DNA from: Spirodela intermedia
Lineage: Eukaryota; Streptophyta; Magnoliopsida; Alismatales; Araceae
NCBI GenBank assembly: GCA_902729315.2
Contig: LR746269.1
Location: 9,460,231-9,524,230 of the forward strand
Length of the DNA: 64,000 bases
Direction: 5' to 3'
Shown here: piece by piece, positions 46,426 to 58,222 of the stretch
How positions within the stretch are numbered: position 1 is the first letter of the stretch
Layout of the letters: each line of letters opens with the position of its first letter
Program-made: the position numbers and the translations under genes
Notes under the pieces: model-generated
The model's database searches: none
Seen by the model: only the letters and a program-made list of their open reading frames with translations
Told to the model about the DNA's origin: nothing

Positions 46426-47256
46426 TTATCCGGGGGCGTTGGCTTCTCCGCGGCAGGGCCACCCGCCGCCGGTGAGGATCATCTCCCGCCGGAGGAACAG
46501 CAGCTCCTGCGGCCTCACGTCGCTCCACCGCCGCTGCCGGTGGCTGATCTCGCCGCCGCTGCCGTCCTCCGGGTCGCCGTCGCTGGCGACGACGATCTGG
46601 TGCCCCAGCAGCAGCCCGTCCTTCCTTCCCGCCGGCGGCGCCGCCGTTGCGCCGCTGCGCTTCTCCCCCGCAGAGGAGTGCCTCCCAGGGGCCCTGAACA
46701 GGGACCCCACGGCGGCGGCGGCGGCGGTGCCGCCGCCGCTCGCGAGCTCGTGGCGGCGGAAGGGGAGGAGGACGTCTTCCGGGTCGACTCGGAAGCGGCA
46801 GAGAGGGCAGCTGCCGTGGGCGTCGAGCCAAGTGTCGATGCAGTCGACGTGGAAGGCGTGCTTGCACTTGGGGAGCAGCCGGAGAAGCTCCGATTCCTCG
46901 AATCGGCAGAGACAGACTGCGCAATCTAGGCCCTCCTCCTTCTTCGGCCCCCGCAAAGACCCGAACCGGAACAACGGCAGGGACTCCACCACCGCCCTCC
47001 CCACCCCCGAGTTCCTCCTCCGCCCCCCCACGGTGGCGGCGCCGCCGCCGTAGGGTCGCCCTCCGCCGGTGGAGCGCCGGCAGTGCCTGGCGTAGAGGAG
47101 GGCGAGGCAGACCACGGACAGAATCGTCGTGATGATCCCGATGGCGAGGGCGAGGGCGGGTCGGATCGGTGACCCCGCCGGCGGCAGCGGAACCGGCGGC
47201 GGCGCTGAGGCGGGGCTGGCGGTGGCGCCGCCCACATGTTGCAGGCGATCTCCCAT
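46426..47256 (-). CDS. RING-H2 E3 ubiquitin ligase, ATL family (ATL13/42/43-like)
   Basis: A single-exon ORF of 276 residues, as usual for ATL genes. Residues about 33-57 (ALAIGIITTILSVVCLALLY) form one membrane helix. A Gly/Arg-rich linker leads to VVESLPLFRFGSLRGPKKEE and the GLD motif directly before the RING. The RING-H2 (residues 112-153) has the full ligand set: CAVC, CKHAFHVDC and CPLC. The block CIDTWLDAHGSCPLCRFRVD with PEDVLLPF resembles the ATL42/43/13 subgroup. The C-terminal tail is long and Arg/Gly-rich. ATL proteins are membrane-bound E3 ligases, often in defence or hormone responses; the substrate here is unknown. The gene is very GC-rich. Overlapping long ORFs on both strands are GC-driven shadows. 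Confidence 0.93.
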   Translation of the reverse strand: MGDRLQHVGGATASPASAPPPVPLPPAGSPIRPALALAIGIITTILSVVCLALLYARHCRRSTGGGRPYGGGAATVGGRRRNSGVGRAVVESLPLFRFGSLRGPKKEEGLDCAVCLCRFEESELLRLLPKCKHAFHVDCIDTWLDAHGSCPLCRFRVDPEDVLLPFRRHELASGGGTAAAAAVGSLFRAPGRHSSAGEKRSGATAAPPAGRKDGLLLGHQIVVASDGDPEDGSGGEISHRQRRWSDVRPQELLFLRREMILTGGGWPCRGEANAPG

Positions 47257-47520
47257 CGCCCACCTCCTTCTCCCCCAGCTGTGGGTTAAGAAAAACTCTG
47301 AGACCAGCGATTCATCATCATAAACTCTGAGAGCTTTTCAGGGGAGAAGGCCAACTGTCAGCCTGTTCTTGCCTCTTCCCTGTTCTCCTCTCCTTTCTCC
47401 TCCCTAACCCACCCGGGCCCCCTTCTGCATTACCCCACTCTCTCTCTCTCTATCTCTATCTTCTCTCTCTTCCTGTGTTCCCCCGGAGGGCGGAATTACC
47501 TCCACCTCAGGAAACAGAGG

Positions 47521-47550
47521 TCCCCTGTTTCAGGCGCCTGAAACAGGGGA
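47521..47550. repeat. Perfect 30-bp palindrome
   Basis: The left half TCCCCTGTTTCAGGC is followed directly by its exact reverse complement GCCTGAAACAGGGGA with no spacer. The symmetry stops at the next base pair outwards. It is about 265 bp upstream of the ATL start codon. Confidence 0.95.
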
Positions 47551-47616
47551 GGAAGGAGCAAAGGGAGCTGGCGCGCTTTATTTTTATGATAAATATTTTT
47601 TATTTAGATACCTCTT

Positions 47617-47650
47617 CGGCTGAGTTGAAGATACCTGTTCAACTCAGCCG
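47617..47650. repeat. Perfect 13-bp inverted repeat with 8-nt loop
   Basis: The left arm CGGCTGAGTTGAA (47617-47629) pairs with TTCAACTCAGCCG (47638-47650) around the loop GATACCTG. It lies 66 bp beyond the 30-bp palindrome. Confidence 0.93.
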
Positions 47651-48118
47651 TCTGACCAATGGGCCGTTAGGCGGGCCAACAGAAGACGGAGCGGACCGTG
47701 GGGCGGCCCGGCCCGGCTTGTTGTCGCCGAGGTGGCGGCTGAGGAATGACGACATAATGATGAGGTGGCCGTACGCGAGTAACTGGCGGCGGAAAGCCAC
47801 GACCACGTGGCACAATCGCCGCCGAGGCAATGGCGGCGCTGCTTTGGACTGGATGACAGTAAATGGGCCTACTTGTGGGCCCGGTTGCCCCAGGGACTAG
47901 TCCACTAAGGTCTCTTCAAAGTCAGGTGATCCGATGGCCCACCGGATGGTACCCTCAGTAAGAAGTCAACGGGGAAAATGAGAGCCTATAGACCTGATAT
48001 TTTTAAAATAATATTTATTAAAAAAATATTATTAGCAACTTACGCTCCCGTCCTAGGTGAGTTGATAGTTTTTTGTTGTCTAGAAGGGAAAAAATAAAAA
48101 GGAATATGTGGAATTTTG

Positions 48119-48192
48119 TGGCGTCGCCCGGACTTGAACCGGAGACCTTCAGTGTGTTAGACTGACGTGATAACCAACTACACCACGACACC
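48119..48192 (-). tRNA. tRNA-Val (anticodon AAC)
   Basis: The minus strand folds as a complete 74-nt tRNA. The acceptor stem GGTGTCG pairs with CGACGCC (one G-U). The D arm contains TAGTTGG, the anticodon loop is CTAACAC with anticodon AAC, and the T arm contains GGTTCAAGTCC. The discriminator base is A. The A and B box promoter elements are internal, and T-runs follow downstream on the minus strand. It closely matches plant nuclear tRNA-Val(AAC) and has no intron. Confidence 0.95.
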
Positions 48193-48431
48193 TTGATATT
48201 TATTTCCAAAATAAAATAAAATTCTGTTCAAAAAACAGCAGCCCAGCTGTTGCTGCCCCTCGCGCCTCTTTTCACGGGCTCTTCCCCACATCTTCAATTC
48301 GCCCGACGCTCCGCCAACCTCCTCTCTCTCTCTCTTCCTTCTGTTTCATTCCATACAAGTAGACACCCCCATTGACAGAACCCCGAGAGTCGGGCTTTTC
48401 ATTTCTCTTTCTCTGTCTCCCTTCCTACAGC

Positions 48432-49492
48432 ATGCGTTTAGCAGTGGTGATCTCCCTGACGACAGCCTGCATGCTGATTGCCGTCGAAGCCGGCAACTTC
48501 TACCAGGACGTTGACCTCACCTGGGGTGCCGACCGGGCCAAGATCCTCGACCAGGGCCGCCTCCTCACCCTGTCCCTGGACCGCTCCTCCGGCTCCGGCT
48601 TCCAGTCCAAGAAGGAGTTTCTCTTCTCCAAGATCGACATCCAGCTCAAGCTCGTCCCCGGCAACTCCGCCGGCACCGTCACCACCTTCTACGTGAACCC
48701 TAACCCCCTTCTCTCTCTCTCTCTCTCTTCCCCCCCTTCTTTCTCTCTCTTACCGGGGACCCGTCTTGCAGCTGTCGTCGCCGGGGCCGGCCCACGACGA
48801 GATCGACTTCGAGTTCCTGGGGAACGTTTCTGGGGAGCCGTACACGCTCCACACCAACGTCTTCGTGGACGGGGAAGGGAACCGAGAGCAGCAGTTCCAC
48901 CTCTGGTTCGACCCCAGCAAAGACTTCCACACCTACTCCATTCTCTGGACCCCTCGCCGCATCATGTAAGTCACCATCCGCGAGGAGAAAGACGCAATCC
49001 CCGTTCTTCAATATACTCCTGGTTTTGATTTTCATCCGATCTTCTTCTTCTTCTGCTTCTTCTTCTTCCCGCCGCAGATTCACCGTCGACGGCGTCCCCG
49101 TCAGGGACTTCAAGAACTTGGCAAAAGCCAGAGTAGCCTTCCCGACGAAGCGGCCGATGAGGCTCTACTCGAGCCTGTGGAACGCCGACGACTGGGCCAC
49201 GCGGGGAGGGCTCGTGAAGGCCGACTGGTCGAAGGCGCCGTTTGTGGCCTCGTTCAGGAACTTCTCCGGCGAGGGCTGCCCGCCGGGGCCGCCGCGGCCA
49301 GCGGCGCAATGCGGCGGCACGGCTGCAGCGTGGATGAACCAGGCGCTGAACGCCGCCAGCCGGAGGCGGATGAGCTGGGTGCGGCGGAGATACATGATCT
49401 ACGACTACTGCGCCGACCGGCGGCGCTTCCCCGGGGGTCTCCCGCCGGAGTGCAACCGCACCGCGCACCACCGCGGCGGCGCCGCCCGCTGA
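48432..49492 (+). CDS. Xyloglucan endotransglucosylase/hydrolase (XTH, GH16)
   Basis: Exons 48432-48692, 48772-48965 and 49078-49492 encode 289 residues, the family's usual length. A signal peptide (residues about 1-20) precedes [11 protein letters not shown]. The GH16 catalytic motif [11 protein letters not shown] is intact, with its nucleophile and acid/base glutamates. It is followed by the conserved N-glycosylation site NVS. The C terminus has the XET_C cysteines ([20 protein letters not shown]). XTHs cut and rejoin xyloglucan in the apoplast during wall growth. The highly basic ARRR-type C-terminal extension and [10 protein letters not shown] insert are somewhat unusual. Intron 1 begins with a (CT)n tract. 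All exons are strongly GC-rich. Confidence 0.94.
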
Positions 49493-50122
49493 GGAACTCG
49501 AAGGCGGCGCGGGTCGTCGGAGAAATCGATCGTGATAACGAAATAATGAATCTAGGAAGCTGTTTTCCAAGGAAAATACCATCCAAAGGACTGTCTTTGT
49601 AGGTCGAGGGTGGATCAGAAGGCAGGGGAAGGGACAATGCGACACGTGGCTGGTACCCATTGGTCTTTCACTCACTGACGTGGCACATCAGAATGTCGAG
49701 GTGGGTCACACGTGGCGTGTTGCCCACTCGAATGACGTATACTTCTAGGATAGTCGGATCGGTTAATTGTTTTCTTAAAATATGCTGCTGAGACTAATTA
49801 TTTCTTATTAAGAGTATACGGTTTATTTATCAAAATTTTATACAAATTATTTAATTTAATAATATTAATTTTTAGAGCGTACGCAATTTATTTATGGTCA
49901 AATTTAGGATATATAGTACTTTTAATATTTACTTTTAAAATTTAGGTTATATTTACTTTTAATATTACTACGATGAAGAAGTGCGTTAAAAATATAATTT
50001 AATAATGCGGATTAGTCTGGCAAATGAGCCGTCTGATCACAACTTCGAAGGGGGGGGGGGGGGCGGGGGCGGGGGCGGATGCTCTCTGTGTGTCACCGAC
50101 GTCGTCTTCATCGGCGGCGCTA
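49493..50122. other. Intergenic region between XTH and TBL
   Basis: No gene is seen. Two CACGTG G-boxes lie at 49643-49648 and 49709-49714, followed by an AT-rich stretch (49740-50010) that is probably TBL promoter. A run of 14 Gs (50050-50063) sits between two candidate TBL start codons. Confidence 0.5.
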
Positions 50123-52687
50123 ATGGCTGTCGGCGCCGCCCGGCTGCTCTGTGAACGTGATTCCAGGGCCGGGTCGTTCTGCGTTCTATTCTCGCTCTCC
50201 CTGCTCGGCATTCTGCTCTTCAGTAAGCGGTCTCTGGAGCCAGCCGTCTCTTCCTTCACGGATAAATTCCTCTTGAGTACTCTACCCCAGCAGCAGCCGC
50301 CGCCGCCGGCGCTTCCAATCCTGAACCAAGCTCCGGAGATCCAGTACGATGGTGCAGATTCCCCTCCAGAAACTCCATCGACGGATGGCGATAGATCATT
50401 GCCGTCGCCGCCAACTGAAGTGCACGGGCATAATGAATCTTCGCTGCCGAGAATTCAGATCGTTAGTAAGGAAGAGAAAAATCAAGAGGTAGAAGAGGGT
50501 GGAGGGAGTGAGCCTGTGGAGACTCTCGGGAGGGAGGGTAAGTGCGATTTGTTTCATGGGAGTTGGGTGGAGGACGAGGAGGGGAGGTACCCGCTGTACC
50601 GCCCGGGGTCTTGCCCTTACGTTGACGATGCCTTCACATGCCAGGAGAACGGCAGGCCGGACAATGCCTACCTCAAGTGGAGGTGGAAGCCTCACGGCTG
50701 TGATCTTCCCAGGTAGATATCATCTAGCACTTTGTGATTATTATTTGTTGTCACTTTATGAAACGCAAACATGGGAATCATGAATGATGAATCAATCGAT
50801 TCCTTCTTTATCATTCAGCTCGCTGAAAAACTACCAGAATTTAAGGCTGCCTCCTTCCGTCGCTAAAGTCGCAAACCTGCTGGATCCGTCACCATGGGAT
50901 CGATCATATGACTGCTCTAATTATATTCTTCCCATCTATAAAAGTTCATTTCATGGAATTTCCTAGCATGAAATGTTCCATTTATTATTTAATGAAGAAT
51001 CGGTACCAAAAATTCAGTGGGATGCTGCAGAAAGTCAATTCTCGATCGTGAGAAACTTGTGGCCATCGGATGTATTTACTTCTAGGTTTTCTTCTGTGAT
51101 TCATCCAATGAAGAAACTGGAACTGGAGATTGATTCTCTGTGCCTTGCCTCTGCGTGTGACATTCATCCAACCATTTTTAATCCTCCAAAACCTCAGATG
51201 CTTTTATGTCGGCCTTTGCCAGGAGGTATGCAACTGAAGGGGGGCGAATGATTTGTTAATACTTCCCATGGAGAAATAATTTGTTAACAACCTACTCTGC
51301 GCCTAAATTGTACCTTGGGATTTTCAGTAATTTACACGATGCACAAGTTAGCTTACTCGACTTTGTGAACCAGATGTTTGCAGCGAAATGTGATGAGAAC
51401 GAGCTTGATAGTAAGCTTGCTCTTAGATTGCAAGGAGTGATGAGAACGAAATGTACAAATTATAAAGCCATCCGGAAAAAGATGGGTTTTCTTTTCTGTG
51501 CGCTCGAGTTCTGATGTTCTTCCTGGATTTTTCTAATCGCGCTGTCTAATTTATGAGCTGAAAAAGAGGATTTGGTGGTGGCCTTTGGAAAACCCCGGTC
51601 AGTTCCTCAAATAACCGTGAATCTCTTCATTTTTTACTTCTGGTTTTGGCTTCACATGTTGCAGCTATCAGCGATCGTCGGAAGATTGTTGATTCCTATG
51701 ATGGCCGTATACAATTTTTGTTTCTATGTTGAGCTCAATATGTTGGTCCCCGGGGTGAATTTCTATGCGCAGTATAATTTTATTTTATTTTATTTTTTGC
51801 GTGGGTTTGACCTGTCACATATAGGGTTCAAGCAGCTTTGCACATTTTGACCTTTCAAAGCCATGCATTTCCTGCCCTGAAACCCTGACTTAAAGTCAGT
51901 ACAGGTTAGTATAAAAATTGTTGTTTTGTTATCATCAGGATCCATCTGTCGGATTCTATAAGATTTACTGGAGGACAGAGAGTGTCGTGCTCTTCCCCAC
52001 AAGATGCAGTTCAATGGCCCCAACGAGCTTTGATGACTTTGGCCCGGTTTTTCTATGATTCACCTCCTAATCCATCGAGTGATCACTCTCCTGCCAAGCC
52101 TCAATCTCCCATCTCTCTTTCGCCCCACCTTACCCGCAGTGATCCAGCTGCCTGTTCTTCACAACTATTCATCCGTATGAGAAAATAAATGGGCTTATAA
52201 AGCAGTCGTCAGCAAGATACGATCAATGGTGCGAGATATGGGTAGGAAGCCTGCGATTCTTTCTACTTTTGGAACGACCTTTGCACCCGATTGCTAGTCT
52301 CAGCGGCGACTGAGGCCTCTTTTATGCATTTATATGGGTAGGCAGACTGAAATTCTTGGATGACATGGGAATTGTCCGCTTGTTCCACACCACTCTTGAT
52401 CTTTTTTCTTTTTTTCTTCCTATTTCTGTGTGATTTAATGCATAAATGTCCTCTCCTTCTTCTCGTTGATCGAGTAGGTTCAATGGAACAGACATGCTGG
52501 AGAGGCTGAGGGGTAGAAGGCTGATGCTCGTCGGTGACTCCATGAACCGTAACCAGTTCGAGTCTCTGCTGTGCCTTCTCCATGGATCCTTGCCAAATAA
52601 GAGCAGAATGTACGAGACCAGGGGCTACCCAGTATCAAAGGGCCGAGGCTACTTCATTTTCCGATTCCTGGTAAGAACTCGCCCCCT

Positions 52688-52723
<36 letters not shown>

Positions 52724-53187
52724 ACTTGAGAGATGAAGGAATATGGTTGGCATTATCCAGTAATGAATGCTTGTTTCCGAAAGGCTCGAGGCTACTTCTC
52801 TCTTTCTCTCTCTAGAGATGATGGAGTATGGTGGGATTGTTTAGTGATAAACGCTGGTTTTCTGATGGTCGAACCAGTTTGGGCGAGAGAAGAAAGAAAT
52901 CTGATTGGTTTTTCTTCTTTCTTCTGGGGCGTGGATGGATCTGTTTTCTTGGGCTTCTGTGGAATTTCCTGATTTGGTGCGAATTGCAGGACTACAACTG
53001 CACCGTAGAATTCAGCCGCTCCCATTTCCTGGTGAGGGAAGGGAGGCACCGCACCTCCCTTGGAAAATCTCGGCCGTCGCTTCTGATCGATCGCATCGAC
53101 AGGACCTCTCCCCGGTGGAAGCGTGCCGACGTTCTGATCTTCAACACTGGCCACTGGTGGGCCCATGGGAAGACCTCCAAAGGGTAA

Positions 53188-53222
<35 letters not shown>

Positions 53223-54026
53223 CTCTCACTTTCCATGTATGTCTCTTTCCATCTAGATCTCAAAGGAGCAACTCTCTCTCTCTCTCTCTCTCTCTCTTGT
53301 TTCTCTTTCCACGGCCATTCTTGCTTGACAGAAAGTCTCTATGGGCAGGAGGGACTACTACCAGGAAGGCACAGTGGTGTACCCTAAATTTGACCCCACG
53401 GAGGCTTTCAGGAGGGCCATGAGAACGTGGGCCCAGTGGGTTGACCAGAACATGGTTCCCGGAAAGAGTCTCGTTTTCTACCGCGGCTACTCCACGGCCC
53501 ATTTCAGGTGAGATCATTCGGATCCTAATCATGCTGTTAAATCCAATGGTTTTGACCGAGCTCATTCTAGTCATCGTATCGTGCCTTCTATCGTACCGTC
53601 TGATGAATTTTGACCGAGCCTGATTATAGTCAACTCATCATGTTGACCAGGGGGGGAGACTGGGACTCCGGTGGCACCTGCAACGGCGAGACCCAGCCAA
53701 TCCCTGGCGGCGGCGGCGCTTTTCCCGGCGGCTACCCTCCAAAGATGCGCATAATCGAGGAGGTCATCGGCGGGATGGAGTTCCCGGTGGTCCTGCTGAA
53801 CGTGACGAGGTTGACCAGCCTCCGCAAGGACGGGCACCCGTCGGTTTACCGGGTCAACGGGGGGATGAGAACCTCCACAAGGCGGCAGGACTGCAGCCAC
53901 TGGTGCCTCCCTGGAGTTCCCGACGCCTGGAACGAACTGATCTACGCCGCCCTCACTGCGTGGAACGGTCACGGGAGAAGAACAGCAGTCAACCCGGTTG
54001 ACCTCGGAGGGGAGCGATTAGATTAA
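50123..54026 (+). CDS. Trichome birefringence-like protein (TBL, DUF231/PMR5), cell-wall polysaccharide O-acetyltransferase family
   Basis: Exons 50123-50712, 52478-52670, 52990-53183, 53349-53507 and 53651-54026 give 503 residues in consistent phase. A single N-terminal membrane anchor ([16 protein letters not shown]) marks a type II Golgi protein. A Pro/Glu-rich stem follows, then the TBL domain ([39 protein letters not shown]). The catalytic GDS motif is [15 protein letters not shown] and the DxxH motif is [11 protein letters not shown]. It resembles TBR/TBL1-2 ([19 protein letters not shown]). Characterised members O-acetylate xylan, mannan or pectin; the substrate here is unknown. An in-frame ATG at 50024 would add 33 residues but must be read through a 14-G tract, so I prefer 50123. 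Introns 2 and 3 carry (CT)n tracts just after the donor. Confidence 0.92.
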
Positions 54027-54865
54027 GGTCAGCGGCCCACGCGAGCTGGGGTAATGTGCTTCGGCTCTGGGATTGAAACGGACTCTTCGTGATCCTCGAG
54101 GAAGAGGGGCTATGCGTTTAGTCGTGTCTCCTGGGACGAAATGCTTTCTTTACCCCTGATCGAGAGAGAGAGAGAGAGACCCTTTCTATCAAAGCAACCA
54201 TGAATGAGAGTAGAGATTTGACGGCGTACCCATTTCGGAACTCGCTAAGTTTATCGCGCCGGAGAACAAGGTGGGAGGAGATTTCAAAGCGCCTTGGAAA
54301 ACCCCCAGTTTCCGGTGTTCAGCCCTCGCCTCCTCCTCTGCGACACAGTGGAGGGGAGAGAGGGAGAGAGAGGAGAGAGAGAGGAGAGAGAGAGCGATCC
54401 CCTGCCCATCTCTCTCAAGAATCACGGAGACTCTTTCTCTCTCCTCCTTTGACCCGGCTCAGCCGCGCGTCTCCTTCTCGTTTCCCTATAAGCCTAAGCG
54501 AAAAAGGGGCCACAGAATCTATCATTTGGATCGCTATCCATCATCTTCGAGACGTGCCAAACGGGAAACGTAGACCCCGTCCGTTTATTACACTAGAGAG
54601 AGAGAGAGAGAGAGGTTCTTTCCTTTGACTTGGATACGTCCAAGATAGAAGTTCAAACGGCGAGTCTGAATTTGTCAGCAAGTGATCGGGAAAGAACCAT
54701 CTCTGTTCATACGAAGAAAGTACGCTCATACTGTCGATAAGTATGAAATTTGATGATTTATCGAGGAAAATATATGGTTCTATGAACATGTTTCTCCCTC
54801 TACTTCTATCGTCCTCTGTCAATCGTGATCTCTATACAGGTGATTGATTCCCACGGGGATCATCC
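54027..54865. other. Convergent intergenic region, TBL to HD-Zip II
   Basis: No gene is supported in this 839-bp tail-to-tail spacer. Short GA/AG tracts occur at about 54161-54178, 54353-54394 and 54595-54614. ORFs across them are low-complexity Arg/Glu or Ser/Leu artefacts. Confidence 0.6.
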
Positions 54866-55749
54866 CTAACAGGCCATGGAGGAGTCCTTGACGGCGCAGC
54901 CGTATAACCTGGCCCTCACCGGGCCGGCCCCGACTGCTCTGGCGCCCTCCCCGGCGGCGATCCTCTGACAGGAGGGGCACACGGTCAGCGCTGCCGCCTT
55001 AGGGAGGACCTTCATGGACCTCAGCTCCTGGAGCTCCTTCCTGAGCCGGCGGTTCTCATCGCTCAGGCTCTCGCAATACTTCTTCAGGAACTCGCAGTCC
55101 ACCTCCGTCTGCTTCAGCTTGGTCCTAAACCCAATTACATGTTGGTATGAAATCTCTGATAATATTGTTCCAGGGATTTTGGATCTGAGTTAGTCGAAAT
55201 CGAACCTTGCTCTTCGGTTCTGGAACCAGACTTCCACTTGTCTCGGACGAAGATTGAGACGGTCGGCGATCTCCTGCTTCTGAACCTGTTGGTTACATCT
55301 GGTCGGATTAATCTTCGCTGATGAAATCGCAGATTATTCAAGCAGATATGGAGGGGAGGAACCATTCCTCGGCAGACGACGACGACGACGATTTTACTTA
55401 CATGGGTGAGGGTGTTGCGTTCTCGGAAGCTGTTCTCGAGCAAGGTGGACTGCTCCTTGGTGAGACGGAGCTTCTTCCTGGCGCCGCTCTCGTTGGGTCC
55501 TCCCTTGTCCACCGCTTCTTCCTCCGCCTTCCTCGGATACAGCTTGGTCGCTCCCTTCTCCTCGTAGGTCAACGAGGCTGTCACCTGGTCCTCCTTCTCC
55601 TCCTCCACCACATCCCCCACCGCCTCTCCCTTGGGGCGCGTCGGAAACAGGTGGTGGAAGTGCACCGGCGGTGTCTCTCCTCCGGCGAGCCTCCACTTAG
55701 CGGCGCCGCCGAACCCGAGGGTGAGGTTGGTGTTGCATGGTACCTCCAT
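54866..55749 (-). CDS. HD-Zip class II homeodomain-leucine zipper transcription factor
   Basis: Exons 55749-55402, 55285-55206 and 55124-54866 encode 228 residues. The homeodomain begins near [17 protein letters not shown] and ends with [20 protein letters not shown], intact in the recognition helix. The zipper follows immediately ([19 protein letters not shown], then [16 protein letters not shown]). The class II redox motif CPSC is present near the C terminus (VCPSCQRI). The N terminus contains LTLGFGG, a possible short LxL-type repression motif. HD-Zip II factors act in nuclei in shade avoidance, auxin response and leaf polarity. A TATA box lies about 90 bp upstream of the start. The protein is a little shorter than typical relatives. 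Confidence 0.93.
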
Positions 55750-55839
55750 GGCTGAGAACCGAGAGAGAACCCTCCGCCAGGATGAGCACGTGCGATCTCC
55801 TATGAGGAGCGGAGCTAGCAGGAGGCGAGGAAATGAGTA

Positions 55840-55846
55840 ATTTATA
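55840..55846 (-). promoter_or_regulatory. TATA box of the HD-Zip II gene
   Basis: The minus strand reads TATAAAT about 90 bp upstream of the predicted ATG at 55749, a normal plant core promoter spacing once a short leader is allowed for. Confidence 0.6.
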
Positions 55847-56273
55847 GAGAGAGAAAGAGAGATGGGATTTAAGCAGGACGAAATTCTACGTCTTAAATTC
55901 TCTGGGGTATTATGGGTTTCGAAATGTTTCAAGCCGGGGAAGTAAAGACAAGAACAGCCCGGTGAACGCCCACCTCACCCCGTTACAGCCAAGAAGCCTT
56001 TGCAACGTGTTGAACAAGAAATCTTGCCCTTCCTCTCTCTCTCTCTCTCTCTCTCCCTCTCTCGATCTGTATACGTATGCCCCCGCTTTTTCTATCTGAT
56101 AATGGAAGTTAATATTTCCACGGCAGTTTCTTGGTGGGCATGGACGTCTCGAGAGGAGTTAATGAGATGATAACAGTCTCGGCATTCAAAGCCCCCAGCT
56201 TTCTTCCACTTCTTGGGGGAACGCTCTCTCTCTCTCTCTGTCTCTCTCTCTTTCTCTCTCTCTCTGTCTCTCT

Positions 56274-56313
56274 CTCTCTGTCTCTCTCTCTTTCTAAAGA
56301 GAGAGACAGAGAG
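56274..56313. repeat. CT/GA inverted repeat able to form a hairpin
   Basis: A CT-rich arm ending at 56293 is followed after two bases by AAAGAGAGAGACAGAGAG (56296-56313). That is the reverse complement of the left arm except for one extra TC unit. It is about 0.5 kb upstream of the HD-Zip II start. Confidence 0.75.
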
Positions 56314-57376
56314 GAGAAATCAAGGCCATTAGTTTCGAGTTTTGACCGTTGCGGTGGCTTGGCCTTCAGCGCCTCGTCATCATCAATGAGACATCCTCCG
56401 GCAAGCTCGTCAGGAGATGATTAGACGGAGCGGACCATCAACGCAACGCGTCCTGGGATGGGCGGACGGCTGGGCCCCACCGAGCGGTCTCCTCCACCCC
56501 GGGCAAGACTCTCGGTCCTCCCTCCCCCTTGAAACTGTCCGCCTACTTTAATGGGGAGAAAATGGTAGTTATTTATTAAATGGGCCCCTTTGACCCGACG
56601 GAGAGTTTCGGATTCCGCGAGAAGGTGCGGGTCCCCATGGGGGGCGTGGGGTCCCACACTTGGTTTGACCCCCTCCTCATCCGATGATTGACCCTGCCCA
56701 CACCCCGTCCCGCTGGACCCACCTGGCCCCGTCCCCTCCCCTCCTCTCCCCAAGTCTCACGCATCACTGTGATAGTAACTAACTAAATATAGTAAATAAA
56801 TTCATGGAACTTAGCTTCAATAGTTAGTTTCTTTCCACGTGGGGCAGCATAATCAACTGAAATATTATTTATATCTCCAATTAAATATAACAATAAAAAA
56901 TGCAATGATATATTATTTATTCCATTCCAATTGAAAGGAAGGGATCGTGCAAATCTTGTGATGACTTGATGAACCATCAAGTCAACTGGTTGATCAAGAT
57001 TCAGCATAGATATCATGCATCACCCTCGTTCTCTTGTTATGGTTGACTTTTTCGTGACATGAGTTGACTATCTGAAAAAAATTAGAACCTAATGATATAC
57101 ATTTAAGTTTGAAAAAAAGTTTTATAATGTTTTCAAATGAATTCAGAGAAAAGTAAAAAAAAAAATTGGGTCAACGCCTGCAGGTTTTTAAAACTCGAGC
57201 ATTGCATGGAAGCTTGAGAAGGGGTTTGTGGAAGCGTCGTGTGTCCATGGTTTATCTGATAATTTCGTCAATATTTCCCATGGTGTAAATCTAATGAGAA
57301 AGCGAATCTAAAGGAAGGAACTCGAGGAATAATGCCTAGTGTTTGCTAATAACTCGAGACTTATCACACAAGAGTT

Positions 57377-57977
<601 letters not shown>

Positions 57978-58222
57978 CAAAAACTACGTCCAGTAAGGCA
58001 AGACGTAAGCCAGGTGGGCCTTCCCTTACGAGGGCAAGGCCCAGAAATCGGCCTCTCTCTCCAAAACTCCGCATATCCATGTCATAGAGTATCCAACACG
58101 TTAGTAAGTTGCTAAAGTCAACGGGGTCTTCTTGGGACTTCTAGATGATGACCAACGGTCATAACGATCTCCTACAAATAGGCCCAAACGGAGACTCCAA
58201 CGGAACCAGCTGGGCGGCCTTT

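Larger units (their letters stand above)
47257..48118. promoter_or_regulatory. ATL upstream region with two strong inverted repeats
   Basis: Upstream of the ATL start there is a CT-rich stretch (about 47436-47470), a perfect 30-bp palindrome (47521-47550) and a 13-bp inverted repeat with an 8-nt loop (47617-47650). GGGCC motifs lie around 47700 and a CACGTG is at 47804-47809. The end towards 48118 is AT-rich and contains T-runs (seen on the minus strand) that could terminate the tRNA gene. No protein gene is supported. Confidence 0.5.

Noticed and set aside
46196-47263. 355-residue Arg/Pro-rich minus-strand ORF and plus-strand ORFs of 170 and 220 residues over the ATL gene
   Set aside because: They are frame shadows of the GC-rich ATL coding region. 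Only the ATL frame has the RING-H2 and membrane helix.
48018-48209. 61-residue minus-strand ORF
   Set aside because: It overlaps the complete tRNA-Val(AAC); the peptide is a translation of tRNA sequence.
55321-55755. 144-residue plus-strand ORF over the HD-Zip II first exon
   Set aside because: Antisense shadow of the homeodomain gene's first coding exon.
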